From Dillenia suffruticosa (lineage: Eukaryota > Streptophyta > Magnoliopsida > Dilleniales > Dilleniaceae): DNA of 64,000 nucleotides. Location: NCBI GenBank assembly GCA_033439265.1, contig JAVTVX010000034.1, positions 17,808,501 to 17,872,500 of the forward strand, given 5' to 3'. Positions within the stretch are counted from its first letter, which is position 1, and each line of letters starts with the position of its first letter. Both the position numbers and the translations under genes were made by a program. Shown piece after piece: positions 22,115 through 34,915 of this stretch. The notes beneath the pieces were generated by a model, which saw nothing but the letters and a program-made list of their open reading frames with translations, ran no database searches and had not been told where the DNA came from.

Positions 22115-25100
22115 TCAATCCAAGTAGAAAAGGGTGACGATCTTCCTGAGATTTTTAGCTTCTTGACATGTCTCCATTAGCAACTTGCTATCATGGAAAG
22201 CAAAGCAAATCACTTGCTGCACCTGAGAAATGATGTCCCTGTTACATAACCTGCAGATTAACAGCACAAATATCAAAGTTAAACACCCAGTTACAATCAA
22301 TACATAAGGGTGAAGTGAGCAATAAGTGATGCATCAATCAAGTGAAATAAATACAGTTACTACAATATAATAGACAGAAGAAAGAAAATAACTTGCCATC
22401 ATAAATAAAAGCCAAAGCACAAGCCTCAGCTGCAATTTACTAATAGGGCTCACCCGATGTACAAAGTGCTTCCCAGCTTAATACGGGGGTAGGCGGAGGA
22501 TGAACATATATGTACACAGTATTCCCCTTGCATTTTTGCAAAGAGACTATTTTCATGTCTCGAAGAATCCGTGACCTTGAGGTCACCAAAGGAGCAACTT
22601 AACCGTATATGTACACAGCTGCAATTTGCTAATATGCATAAATTATAAGCGCATACAACTATGTTCACTAGGATATGAGCCTCATTCCCCAGCAGGGAAT
22701 GAGGCTCACTGCCGTGAAAACGCATGGCATCAGCTCGTAGCACAGAGGACATGGTAACATACATCCCCCTTGAAAGGGAAAGCAAACATTATGAAGAGGG
22801 TGCTCCCTTATAAGTGAATGTAAATACCCTTTGCTCACACTAATGCTGAAAAAGAAGTGTTTTAATCCTTCCAGGTGAGAAAACCAAGTAGGAACTCAAA
22901 GAGCTTGGAAACAGAGGGTAAAGAGCCCCCAGAAACCCCCAAAAGAGATGCGGAGGAATAGATAGAGTATGCTTAATGGTGACTAGGCTAAGCACATAAA
23001 GTCAGAAAGTTCTGACCTCTTCAGAGAACAAGCTGAAGGGCAGACACCTATGGCATCCAAGCAAGCCCCAGGGAACTAGGTATAATGAAAACGGAAATAA
23101 GTGTATTAATAAGCATCAAATGACACATCTGCTTTCTCAACCACCCAATCAACCTACACTAAGTACTGGAGGCATTAACTAAATGTGGAGTTTGTCTACT
23201 GTAGCGGGTAGAATGTGATTCCACGAAAATTAAGAAACACCCTGGCAGTGAGAATTTTATGCATGCAGTCAATCTCTGCATGGCCACCCAACATTCAGTT
23301 TTATCCTTTTCTGACCCGAATATCCCCAATCTCCCAAATTCTCTTTTAATAATCCAACCACCTTCAACCATTTGAAATCACATATAAAAACCTCAAATCC
23401 TTGATCACTACCGGAACCTGCATCCCCCGATGGCCTGATGCTCCCAGGCTCTTTTCTACCATTAGGACTACTTATAGATTTAACCTAGATGTTCATTCCT
23501 AATTCTATTTTTCTTGCTATTCCACTTTATTCTATCTCCATTACACTCTATATAAATTTTTAGTAGTCCATTATTTTATTTCACATAACATTATTAACGT
23601 CATTGCAATTTCATAAAATTTTTCTTTCAATTTAATTAAAATTTCATAATCACATAACATTCCAAAAGCACTGCTCCATTTCATTACTCTGATCTAATCT
23701 TATGCACGACATATTTATCAATATTTCCATCCTTTGGATATAGAATAACCATCCCTCTTAAACACCTCTTCACCTTCAATTCTTACTGTATTTTCATCCA
23801 AATCATTATTTATATTGAAAGTGCATTATATGTACTCTGTTTTTGTCCAACTGCTTCAAAATAAAATTTTTTAATTCTATGACCTCTCTCCTTTTTTTCT
23901 AATTTTTAATCCACAACTTACTCTAATCAATTGATGCAATATCATCTACAAATAACATACACCGAGAAATGTCATCATGAAAAATTACATGTGAGATCAT
24001 CCATTACAAATGCTAACAAATAAAAACTTAGCACTAATTCTTGGTCAACTACTCTGGTGATTGGAAATTCTTTCACTTTATAGTCTTTTATTCTAACACT
24101 AATAACTATTCCATCATACATATCCTTAATTACATTGATATAACACATGCATACTCCTTTTCTCTCCAGAATTCAACACATTACTTCTCAAATTACTCTA
24201 TCGTATGCTTTCTCCACATCAATAAAAACCTAATTAAGTAAACAAGTTCCAAAGTTAACCTACATTGCATAGAATCAAATTGATTGTCAGAAATTTTTGT
24301 TTCTTCTTTTATGTGAATTCCATTATTCTATCCTAAAGTTCCATGGTAGGACTTATTAACTTAATATCTCTATAGTTTGATGGTATCAATTTCATTTTTG
24401 TTCTTATCCATTAATAATAAAGTACTTCCTCTATAACCTTCCGCCACTTTTACCAATTACAATTACCTTATTGCATAATTTAGTTAACCACACTCTTAAC
24501 CAAACATTTCAAACTTCAATTGGGATGCCTCACTCCATGATCTTCACTTATTTTCATCTTTCTCAAAGCATCTTTGTACTACAAACTTTTGGATGCTTAA
24601 TATGTACTAGGATTGTGGACCACATTAGTGACATTAGGTTCCTCCATAAGTTTTACATGATTGTCATTCAATAACTCGTCAAAGTAACTTCTCCAGCATA
24701 CTGTAATAAATCATTTTTTACTACAACATTCAATTTCTCATCTCTAATGCATTTTACATGATTTGGCTCTCTTACTTTTCTCCCTTATCCAAGCTTATAT
24801 TATATCTTTTTCAAGCTCTTTTATTCCTAATTTATGATATAGTTGCTGATATGCTTTATTCTCAACTTCAATCCAGTTTTTTTAACTTCTCTGTTGACTA
24901 GTTTGTATTTTTAACTTATTGTCATTTCTATGCAAATAAAAATTTTCTTTTGTTTTAATAGTTGCTTGTGGCTTCCCATTCCACTCCCTTCCTTTGAATT
25001 CCCCAAACCACATCCTTTACCATTTTAATATACAATATTTCTTTTTGTCCCAAACAAGACTAATTTCCGCATCTAGATTGCAATTTACTTCCTCTTATCA

Positions 25101-28100
25101 ACACATAACAAAGTGTTGCCTTTTCCTCCATGTAAATTCCACAACTTAATTTTAGTGTTACACTTTCTATCATAGGTCTTTCTCCATTTCTGAATACTAG
25201 ATGCGACATTGCTAATCCATGATGCAGCATTAAACTCTTACCTAGCATTACTCTACCACTTTTGCAAATTATTTTATCTAAATTTCTTATAAAAATTAAT
25301 TTATTTGACTATTTCTTTCCCTTATTCAAAGATTATAAGTTGCCATCTCTCCTTTTAAACTAAGCGTTAACAATATCTAGACTATATGCAGTTGCAAAAT
25401 GTAACATAGGATTAACCAGAACAACTCTTTCTTGTACGAATATCCACCATATATTCTACCATAAGCACCTTCATTTCTCCCTACACGCCCTACATGCCCA
25501 TTTAGATCTCTCCAATTGGTAACTTTTCACCGACCAAATACTCATAAAGACCTATTTGGGCTAATAATATTAATTATTCATGCCCTGAAACCGATTACAC
25601 AGGAATTATTCTATCCCTTTTGTGCATTACCAAGATAACCTCATGTTTATTCCCATTTCATAACCGCTTCCACATCTCACTTTCATTAGTGGAAGGTTGA
25701 TGGTAAATTTCGTCTACATTGTCATCACACCTTACACCTTAGGTGGAGTTTTGAGACTTGAGAATCTCATTGGGCAGACACAAAATATATTAACCATCAA
25801 CAATTGCAAAGAGGAGTACGTACATGGTGTCATATCCTCAAATTCTTCCAAGCAACAACATATAGAAAGCAAGCCAAATCCACATTCGATATGTTAGCAT
25901 ACGAAAGCTTTAGGGCTTACATATATTGTTGTTTTAGGATAATTTTCACTCATAAATGCATCTCAAAACTTACCCATTTGACCACTGTCGAGCTCATTGA
26001 AAGCCAATTCAAAAACATTGGCAAGTAGAACCACAAAGGAAGCAACCAATGACTTCCACAAAAGAGCATTTTCAACAGGATTAGATGATTTATGATCCTT
26101 ACGGAGAACGGAGTTACTTCAAATGACCAAAGGCCTCACAGCCCAATGATTACCTTCCCCACTCCCGGACGTGAATGGGGTTGAGTCTATCTGCCCATAA
26201 AATTATCAAGTAGGGGGGAAAAAAGGCGTCACTTCAAAAAATATTCCAAATTTTATGCCAAAAATGTGTAAAACAAAGGTCTGCCAAATGAAGAGAGAGA
26301 ATGCCAAAGATAAAATTAAGTAAAATAGGAACTTGCACAAAGCCAAAGAAAATCAAGGGACTGCAGTTATCCATGCCAGTACATAGTGAGAATAAAGTCT
26401 TGGTGTCTCAAATTGTGAAGCCATATCACATTTTGAAAGAGATAGTACTGTAGTTAAAATCTTCATGATTTCAGTTGCTCCTCCTCTACGTTTGCTTTCA
26501 GACCATTATCCAAAAGGGAGAACTCTGCAAAGATTAAAGCTTTTATTTTGACTGTAGTTCAAAACAATAAAAGTACAGGCATTTCACAAGTGAGGAGGCC
26601 AAACAAGTCAGTAAACCTTAAAAGGTTAGTGATCAATGAAGATAACTACGAAGCACAGTCAACTTTTCCTTCAATTTCCTTTTGTCAAGGAAATGTGGAA
26701 TAACATCTTTTCAAAAAAAGGAAAAAAAATAAGGAGAAAGCTGGGTTTGAACTCAACATATTAATCTTTTCCTTGATACAGTTTAAGGGCCTTAGGTGGT
26801 AGAAAAGAAGTTCAAGATGGTTTCAAATATGCCATGTCCCCTTTGACACAGTGCTTATGGACTGAATGGAATGCTGGAATCTTCAAAAAACATTTTAACT
26901 CCAACTCAACCTTTTTTACTTCAGAACTGTGTTTTCTGCTTCATTATGGGCATTTGGTTGTCTTGAATGATGATCTATCTACTAGGCATAGAATTGCCTT
27001 ACTATTCACAATGAACTTGCCACCACCTCCCCCACCTCTTTACTCTTCTTTCCTTTTTTTCAACATTGATTGTTTTTCCTCTTTTTTGCCATGTGATATC
27101 TTGTTTTTATAACTCTTCAGCCTCTTTCCTCCAATTAAGTTTCCTTTACAAGAAAATAAATATACAAAATCATCAACTTTCATAACAACATATCCAATAT
27201 GTTATGGTAAAAAATCAGCAGTAGCATCTGGTTTATTTAAGGCATTCTTCTCATATGGTACCCAGGAACCTTAGAAACTACAATAAACAAGAAAATTTAT
27301 CACACCTGCTAGCTTCTATCAAAGGTAAATGATCATTGTATGGCTTCTCTATCACATTCTTTACCTGCAATGTAAAAGGATTTCACATTAGGTGCAGATT
27401 TAAAATGAGGATTTGAGATCCTAAATTAAACTAAAAGCTCTTCTACATGTAGGTTGATGAAACTACTTTGAATTTGTACCCTACAGCAACCATCTCCGGT
27501 TGACTAATGGTATCCATTCTCTGAGAAAATGGCCAAGTTAAAATTAAAACTACCTTGATCAAGAAAAGAGATTATTTCATGGCAGACTTTTTTCTTCCTT
27601 TAATTGAGAATGAGTATATATTAATAAGCACATGGAATGCCCTCCAATACAACAAAAATATGCTAGATAGAATCTATGAATGATGGAACAAGTTGAACAT
27701 CAGTAACGGGCTTACCACCATGGTCAAAAGTTGAAGGCCACAATTAAACCTTTCATTACCAAAATAAAGAGGTTTTTTCCCTCATCAAGATAATTCCTCA
27801 AATAGGTCTCCCTTGCTTCAAACAAACCAAAGCTTCAGTCAGATTTTTTTTTTTCCTATTTTCCTAAATGTACAGTGGGGTGTACCACAGGCCAATCTAT
27901 CCAGGCATAAAGTTATTTATGAGATATCAATAGTTAAATAAAGGAGGATTTTTCTTGAAACTTCTGTCATTTGTAGACTACCTAGGATTAAAAATTCTCT
28001 CTCACAATAGGTCCCATACAGAAAGGCAAAAAAATAAAAAATAAAAAAAAAATGATGATGATGATGATGATGAAGAGAATTTTCATTTAGGCCCCTACTG

Positions 28101-31100
28101 ACGAAAAGAATTATTATTTCGGAACTCATGTAAGACAATTGACCAATTTGTTAACTAAAGGTCATTAAAATCTGTCAAAACAATTCCCCCTCTCCAGCTG
28201 TAGCATCTACTGAACTTCACTTATGATCCCTTATTTAAAAGCTAAACCACAGAGAGTATCGTTCCATAGAAAGCACAATGCAACCTTTCGAATGAAAGAC
28301 CATAGATCAGCATTATCCACAAGTATATAAACACATCAATAAGAACATCCACTTAAAATAGATCTCACCACTATCATCCCCTTTAGGCATCCTGGCTACT
28401 CGGCTACCATTTTTATACTCTAAACATGGCCCGATGATGATACCTATATAAAATTAATATAAAAGAAAAATGACTTATATTATGAGACTTTTGAGAGGTA
28501 CAAAAGGTTCACACCAAAACTCCCTCTGCTACATAGGCATCTAACAAATACGCAACGCGAATGGCAACTTAAATCCTTCCCACAATAGCCCAAGGGGCCT
28601 CCTTCTAGACATCATTCAACCTTCTCTAACCAATCAAGAAATATGGAGTAAATTTATTGATAGACTATGTCAGAAAGTATCAATGCAAATCCACTGATTG
28701 TCCACTCTTATGCTCCAAAGAAATGTCATCACTTTTCAGAGATGGTCTTCCACCATAAATTTCCTAGAAATTTAATTTTTTTTATTTCTGATAGAAAAAG
28801 AATTATATTAAAGACAAGAAAGAATGTATAAAAGCTCCTAAGAACAAGGAAAGCTTAGGAGAGAGAAGAAGAGAACAAAAACAGGGAGATAAAAAACAAC
28901 TACCGTCCAATCTCTTTTCAGCTCTTCTAAACTATGTGCCCTCTTATGAATTCCAAAGGGGAGAGGCCACAAAGAAGTAAAAAATAAAAAAATAAAAAAA
29001 TCTTATTGAACAAAATAGAAAAGTCAATCCTCTATTTTCTGAATATTCTTAAATTCTGCTGTCGCCAAATACACCAAGAAATGATTAGAAATGAACACTT
29101 CCAAATCAAGAAGCATCCTTCTTCCAACCAAAACATCTAAATCTCATGAGAAAAAAAATCTTGGAGGCCTCCAGGACAAGCTCAAACATTATCAAAAGCC
29201 ACAAAAAGATGGTTCCAAATCTTCCGCACAACAAAACAATGCTAAAATAAACAATCTCTACTCACATAACACAAACATCTAAGAAACTAACCGTAGAAGT
29301 CTCATCTTTTGGATTAGGATATTCATATTAATCTTATTAAGCAACATGGACTAGGTAAAAGCCCTAACCTTATTAGAAACCTCTGCTTTCAAATAAAATC
29401 ATTTTAAAAAAATGATTTGCAAGAGAAAGTACCCAAAGTGTCAAGACTCAAAATCTTAGTATCTCAAACATTATGGAAAGGTTTATTTTCCTCTAAGAAG
29501 GAAATCAAAGAGAAAAACTCTACAACTTTCTATCAAAGTGGACGATTGCTCTCGTGTTAAGTTTTTGGAGGATTTGTGGATTGGGGATTCAGCTTTGTCC
29601 ACCTCCTTCCCTCGTCTTTATAGTTTGTCTAGGCTTCATTCCCCTTTCTCCCACCAATCAACCACTGAAACCCATGCTTGAAACTCAATTTCCACACATT
29701 TCCTCCAAAGCTTCTCATTGGTTTCTAGCTCATTTCCTTGAGTTTAAACACTGCCACTATGCTTCCAAATGTTTAGTATATGTTATACATCACTTGGACT
29801 CAAGAATTCCAGCTTGGAGATAGCAATTTGTCAGGGTAAGAGAGGAAAACGTGAACAGCATAGTAAGGAAGATGAAATGTGCCTGAAGAGGTGGGTTGTG
29901 ATCTTTCAGGCTGCTCTCACTCTTGTTGGGTCCTTCACTCACAAGATAAGCAGCTTGGGTGTTTAGGATTTAGAACAAAATATTGATGTGCTTTGTAAGA
30001 ATTTTGAAACAGGCTAGGGCACAGGGCTTGAACAAACTAAACCCTCTCTTGCATTGAGCTAATTTTTCAACCTTACTTCATTCTCTACGCCTACCAGCTC
30101 TAGTTTTCAATCCAACACTTGAATTCTCATGCTAAGGCTAGGTCACTTTCTAACCCTAAACTACTCAAGGCACAAGACAAAACTCAGCATATACATGCTA
30201 ATATGCGCATGCACATGTTCATGTTTAGGATTTCTTCTTGATGTCTTGGAATGGGTCCTCACATTATTCCCTACTTTATGATCCAGTCCTGAAGAATACT
30301 ACCACTGAAAATGCATGATTTTATGTTCATCATAAACTACCCTTCAATCTTCTCTCCACAAAACAAAAAATATGGAATAAAGGTACAAAGTACACAATGT
30401 CAGAGAGGATCTTTGTGAGTTGCTTGCCAGTTGCTTCTATAATCACTAAACAAGAAAATTCCACTCTTCACATACTACAATTACAAAAGAACATTCCATG
30501 ATTAGACTGAGAGGTTAACCTCTAAGCACATAAGTTTACCACATTAGCTATCATCTTGCTTGGAACAACCATGACTATACTAAGAAAAAGAGATTAATGA
30601 AGGATTCACAGAGTTCTTCGACAAAAAAGAAACCCTGCAAATTTATTATGAAAACATACTTTGAAGCCAAACAAAATTTTCTATTACCATGTCAGAATAT
30701 GCCTGCTACTTTCTAATCTTTTAATGCTAAAACTGCAAATGATCACACGGAGCGTGTCAACTTTCACCTATTCAAAAGGACAGAAGATCTGACTTACAAT
30801 TAGAGGTACTAATGTTAATTCGAGTTAGCATATTAACATATGCTTTTTTGTATGTAATGTACATATTTATCCACTTGTAACTTCTTGTAATTATCATTGA
30901 CCTACTCATTTGCAATCAAGAAAGTAACTCATTTACAGTGATTTTCCTTATACTAGAAAGCAACTAAGAAAAGAAAAAATTTTAATCTGAAGATACAGAT
31001 ATACAATGGGAACACCAAAGATTTACATTTCTTAATCCTTACTTTAGAGAGTAATTCCTGGCTTTCAGGGGGTTGCTTTTTTAAACTTTGAGGTAAGATA

Positions 31101-32821
31101 ACTGTAAGAAGCTCCGGCTTTTCTGCTCTTAATGCACCTCTGATAACAGCAGCATTAGTTCCAGACGCTCCTGATGTGAATATGTGATTTTTCTGAGGGG
31201 AAAAAAAATCTAAGATATGCAAATAACACATTTGTAGCCCCCAAACACAAGGGTACTGCTTGGTCATCAACAAGTAAATCCAACTTACAAATAGCAAGAT
31301 TCAAGTTACAGCAACATACTGTTATAACCATAGCATAGCTAAGAATTTCAATAAGTTCTTGATGAAGAAATCCCATATTTCGCGTCCCAAAAAAGCCAAT
31401 AGCTCTTGGTCCTTGCCGTTGAATGGCCAACAATTCCTACAAAAAGCACAAAAATTAGAATCATTTATACATCTTTCAACATGGCCTGGCAAGGCATGCT
31501 CGCAGGCAATAACAGAGCCTCAAAATCATGCATTGTGGGCCTAAGTTCATGATGCAAGAATTGCTACAAGTAGGCTTTCTCCGGAAACTTTAGACCAAAT
31601 CAGTTCAAGCAGCGGACAACATGATCATCTCCACAACAAATCTCATCTCAAACATACACTTGTAAAAATTGAACCCATCTAAATCATGTCCATTGTATTG
31701 CCTTTCCATCCTACACTACATTGACACAACAATGAGACATGAACTCAAAAATGTTAAAAATAATAGGCAATAACATGGCTTGGATACACATATTAAAAAT
31801 AAATATATATTTAAACATATAGTGCTCGAAAAGTCTAAGACCATCTACTATGTACCAATAAGTTACAATGGCTTTATTTTGACTGCTGTTTTGGTTTCTG
31901 CTAAGTCTTCGAGTTTTTAACTTGGAAATTGACGGATTGCAATGGCAAATGGGTGCTCTAATTCCCTACAAGTGTCTTACTAGATATGAAACATACGAAA
32001 TATCATGGCAGTAAATATCATGGCAGTAAAGATTCTGACTAAACCATCTTAGCATCACATTCACAAGATTGAGATGTAAAGCTAGGGTAAAGGAACTGCA
32101 CCTGTAGATAATCAACATCAGGAACAGCTTTAAATTCAGGAACCAGCACAGTAGTAGATCCTTCCACAAGAGATTGAGCTTGAGTAGGAATTTGAGAAGT
32201 GTTTTCATCATCAGAAGAACCAAACATGCTTGCTCCATTTGCCTCATTATACACACGAAGCCTCTATAGTACATGAAAAACAGAGGACCTGATAGTAAAT
32301 TATTAGTGAAAATCAACAACACCGTTAAATGGCTTAGAATATATTAAATTTCCAAACAAACGAAATGAGCCATAAATCCACAAATCCATAATGATGAAAA
32401 CCACTCTTATCTACGAATTGAGAAGACAAATAGCAATTTTGAATACGAACGAACCGGTATAGATAGCACCTTTTGACAGATTTCCAGATAATTAGTAAAC
32501 CCAATTCTAAGGAAGGTCAAATCAAAATCACCAATTGCATACAATTCAATAGAGAGAGAGAGATACCGTGTGTCTTGAGGAAAGAAGAAATTTTCTAGAA
32601 GGAGCAGAGCAGAGTGATGAAGACAAATTAGGGTTCGAAGAAAAGAAAAAACAGCTGCGCTTGGAGTCACAAGAAGAAGCTAACATTGACGACGATGACA
32701 ATGAAGCAGATGAAGTCGAAGAAGGAGAAGAAGAAGAAGAAAAGGGTTTGGTAGTAGAGAGTGAAGAAGTAGTATTGAGACTGAGAGGTATCAAAAGCCT
32801 CGTATGTATAGGTGTTGTCAT
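22115..32821 (-). CDS. plastid-targeted DprA/SLOG-like Rossmann protein
   Basis: Six exons join in frame into 292 codons: 32821-32567, 32263-32102, 31436-31320, 31192-31043, 27364-27306 and 22250-22115. All introns are GT...AG. The first 85 residues are very rich in Ser, Thr and Pro with few acidic residues, like a chloroplast transit peptide. Residues 149-198 hold GPRAIGFFGTRNMG, LHQELIEILSYAMVIT and TSGASGTNAAVIRGAL, resembling the nucleotide-binding glycine loops of DprA/Smf and other SLOG proteins. The C-terminus reads VQQVICFAFHDSKLLMETCQ...TLFYLD. I recognise it as a conserved plant protein of unknown function. Introns 4 (3.7 kb) and 5 (5.1 kb) are swollen by retroelements. No defect is seen. 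A DNA-processing role is not shown by sequence. Confidence 0.9.
22446..22615 (-). mobile_element. Au-like tRNA-derived SINE in intron 5
   Basis: Read on the minus strand, the body contains GTTGCTCCTTTGGTGACCTC, then AAGGTCACGGATTCTTCGAG (B box region), AATAGTCTCTTTGCAAAAAT and a 3' end GTACATCGGGTGAGCCC. These resemble the plant Au SINE family. Direct repeats CAGCTGCAATTTACTAATA (22427-22445) and CAGCTGCAATTTGCTAATA (22616-22634) flank it, with 18 of 19 matching, which is a clear TSD. It lies about 195 bp from exon 6 of the SLOG-like gene. Confidence 0.82.
23480..25740 (-). mobile_element. decayed RTE-like LINE in intron 5
   Basis: Minus-strand translation shows endonuclease remains at about 25350-25700 (IDLNGHVGRVGRNEGAYGR). 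RT remains follow at about 23690-24240: FIDVEKAYDRV, INVIKDMYDGIVISVR and KEFPIT, then a broken DDIA active-site block and KTEYI. Further pieces reach about 23500. The order endonuclease then RT and the wording of the RT blocks match the plant RTE-like LINE family. Stops and frameshifts are dense, so it is an old non-coding relic. Boundaries are approximate. It lies in the same orientation as the host gene. Confidence 0.78.
26700..26810. other. weak tRNA-like/SINE-like patch
   Basis: The sequence contains GGGTTTGAACTC, which fits a pol III B box, next to an A-rich stretch at 26706-26731. I found no TSD. It could be a degraded SINE or chance. Confidence 0.2.
28052..28073 (+). repeat. (ATG)n microsatellite in intron 4
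   Basis: Seven ATG triplets follow an A-rich run. The tract is intronic in the SLOG-like gene. Confidence 0.85.
28780..29660 (-). mobile_element. L1-like LINE fragments in opposite orientation, intron 4
   Basis: On the minus strand at about 29085-29035 the reading ISWCIWRQQNLRIFRK matches the C-terminal zinc-finger end of plant L1 ORF2, where WxxWxxRNxRIF is usual. On the plus strand at 29530-29620 the reading VKFLEDLWIGDSALSTSFPR, followed by LYSLSRLHSP, matches the segment just upstream in the same ORF2. So two adjacent parts of one L1 protein lie in opposite orientation about 450 bp apart, as expected after a 5' inversion. Ends are approximate. Confidence 0.6.
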
Positions 32822-32990
32822 CTCTCTCTCTCTCTCTCTCTCCCCCCTCTCTCTCTCTCTGAATTTCAGCCTCCCGAGGCCGCTCTTCCCTCTTTTTCCC
32901 CCAAATCTCTTTTTACCTTCTTTCTGGTCAGCCTTTCCCTCGGGCTTTTTACCCCCTCACACCTTTTCCGGCCTCACTCGATGCGAATGT
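32819..32990 (-). promoter_or_regulatory. CT/GA-rich leader upstream of the SLOG-like gene
   Basis: A CT tract (32820-32860, GA on the coding strand) abuts the start codon at 32821-32819. Pyrimidine-rich sequence continues to about 32950. GA-rich 5' leaders of this kind are common in plant housekeeping genes. I could not identify a TATA box. Confidence 0.5.
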
Positions 32991-34910
32991 ATCAAAAGGA
33001 GAGAGAGGAGGGGGGGGGGGAAGAGAGAGAAGCAGAAACGCATAAACTATTATCATGTGGATTTTTATTGGTGTTTATGACAAATTACCAAGTGGTCATG
33101 AAAAATTTTGCAACCTGGGAACTCTCATAGAGCTTGCAACTTAGGGCCTCTAGACAAATTTATTTAAAAAAATAATTTTATTTACAAAATTTTATAGTTT
33201 TTAATAAAATTTTTTATTTTACTTAAAAATAGTAGAAATAAAATAAAAATAAATTGAGACAAATTGATTCAAATTAGAATTCCATTTAATTAGATTTATT
33301 CTGAAAATTTTATATTTTATTTTCAAAATAAGTTATTAAAATATTTAAATAAAATAAAATATAACAGTTTATAACATTTTATATAAAATTATATGTTATT
33401 GTTGTGTTTGATAACAATGCGTTTATATAAACTCCTTTTGATATTAAAATGATTAAATATGATAAACTAATATTTATATCAACTTTAAGCTGCATAAATT
33501 GAGCTATAACTTGCAAATTAATAATCAGCAATGATAAAAATCTACATACTACATACAAAGTTGGTCTCAAAGGACATGAGATTGACAATTTGTCAAGAGA
33601 ATTAGTAGCTTTTGAAATGACAAAACTATATATGAGGTTCTATTTTCAAGAATATTTAAGTTTAAGGGGATTTAAAAATTAAAATTAAGTTGGAAGTTAT
33701 TTTTGAGGTAAAATTAAAATTGAGAGTATTCTGTATTATTCGTGAAAATTAAATTTTAGGCAATATATTCACATAAAATTACTCTTATTACTTTACCACC
33801 AACATCTGGGTTTTACCCGATAATTTAGTTCAAATACTGTAAAGCTTATTTTTAGATATTAATTCTCTAAAATCTTTTTTATCATTCTCATGATTCGAAT
33901 TTAAGATTTCTTATTAAAAAAATAAAGTATTTAGCAATTAAATTCAAAGAAATTTAGTTACATTTATTATTACTTAACGCTTATTAGTTATTATTACTTT
34001 GTTCAAATCTTTTATAAATATATCTTTGAAAATCAATTTCAAACTCCCAATCTTATGTCACATTAGTGTTCGTAATTTTCAGGTGTCATTTATCCACTAC
34101 ATATTCCAAATCGTTTATTATTTACCTAATTTACCTCAAAAACACAATCGCTTCTTTTCTCACTGTGATAATTAATACTAAAATCAATTAAAATGAATAA
34201 TGAAATGGAACAGGTACTTACCCAAATAAGTACATTTAATAAGTACATTCTTTTTACCGAAACACTAAAGAGGAAAGCTTTACTAGCATATTTCATTTCA
34301 CGTGACTCTCGATCTATCTCTAACACTAAAATTAAGTCTTGCAACAAAATCCAGAGCAGTGTTGATGACAAAACCCATTCTACCAAAGGGTTTATCTCAT
34401 ATCATTTCTCTCACTAAAAGAAAAACAAAAATAAAGGTGAACTTTTTTTTTGTACTATACCGATCGATATTCAGAATCATATTCCGACTAATTTGATCCG
34501 AAACTTACAGTGACCTATTTAAGAAGTTACCCTCTTAATGTTGCTTTATACTCAAATCACCAGTTAAAATCAAGATTTTTGTTAAAAAATTTAGTGTCAT
34601 ATTTTACTAAACTAACTAACTATCGGTAACAAAAGTGAACTATGTATACAGAAATGACAAATAATAAAAACACCCCCTGTTTTAGAATTGTTTGACGAAA
34701 ATAAATCAATCAAGAAATAGCAAATTGATGAAGATCAGGATAGATGTAAGGCAAATGGTAAAATCTAGGTCTAGAATAGAGAGAAATTTGAGAGGCAACG
34801 GTGGCAGAGAATGTGGATGGAGTGGTGGAGGTAGAGGAAATGCGCCCACAAGAAAGGCACAAGGTAAGACTAGTGGGAGGGAGTTGCATGAAAAAGGGTG
34901 TAGGGAGAAA
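32991..34910. other. AT-rich intergenic stretch
   Basis: No gene or element recognised. A short G run lies near 33010. The predicted frames here are short and low in information. The final 200 bp have Gly/Arg-rich frames without a recognisable domain. Confidence 0.55.
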
Positions 34911-34915
34911 TTGGA

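Noticed and set aside
26706..26810. tRNA gene from a B-box-like GGGTTTGAACTC
   Set aside because: No cloverleaf could be formed by eye around it and there is no matching A box. At best it is a degraded SINE piece.
32568..33130. Plus-strand acidic/Leu-Ser open frames over the SLOG-like gene start
   Set aside because: They are the antisense of the Ser-rich transit peptide and the CT tract in the leader. Their composition follows from low-complexity DNA.
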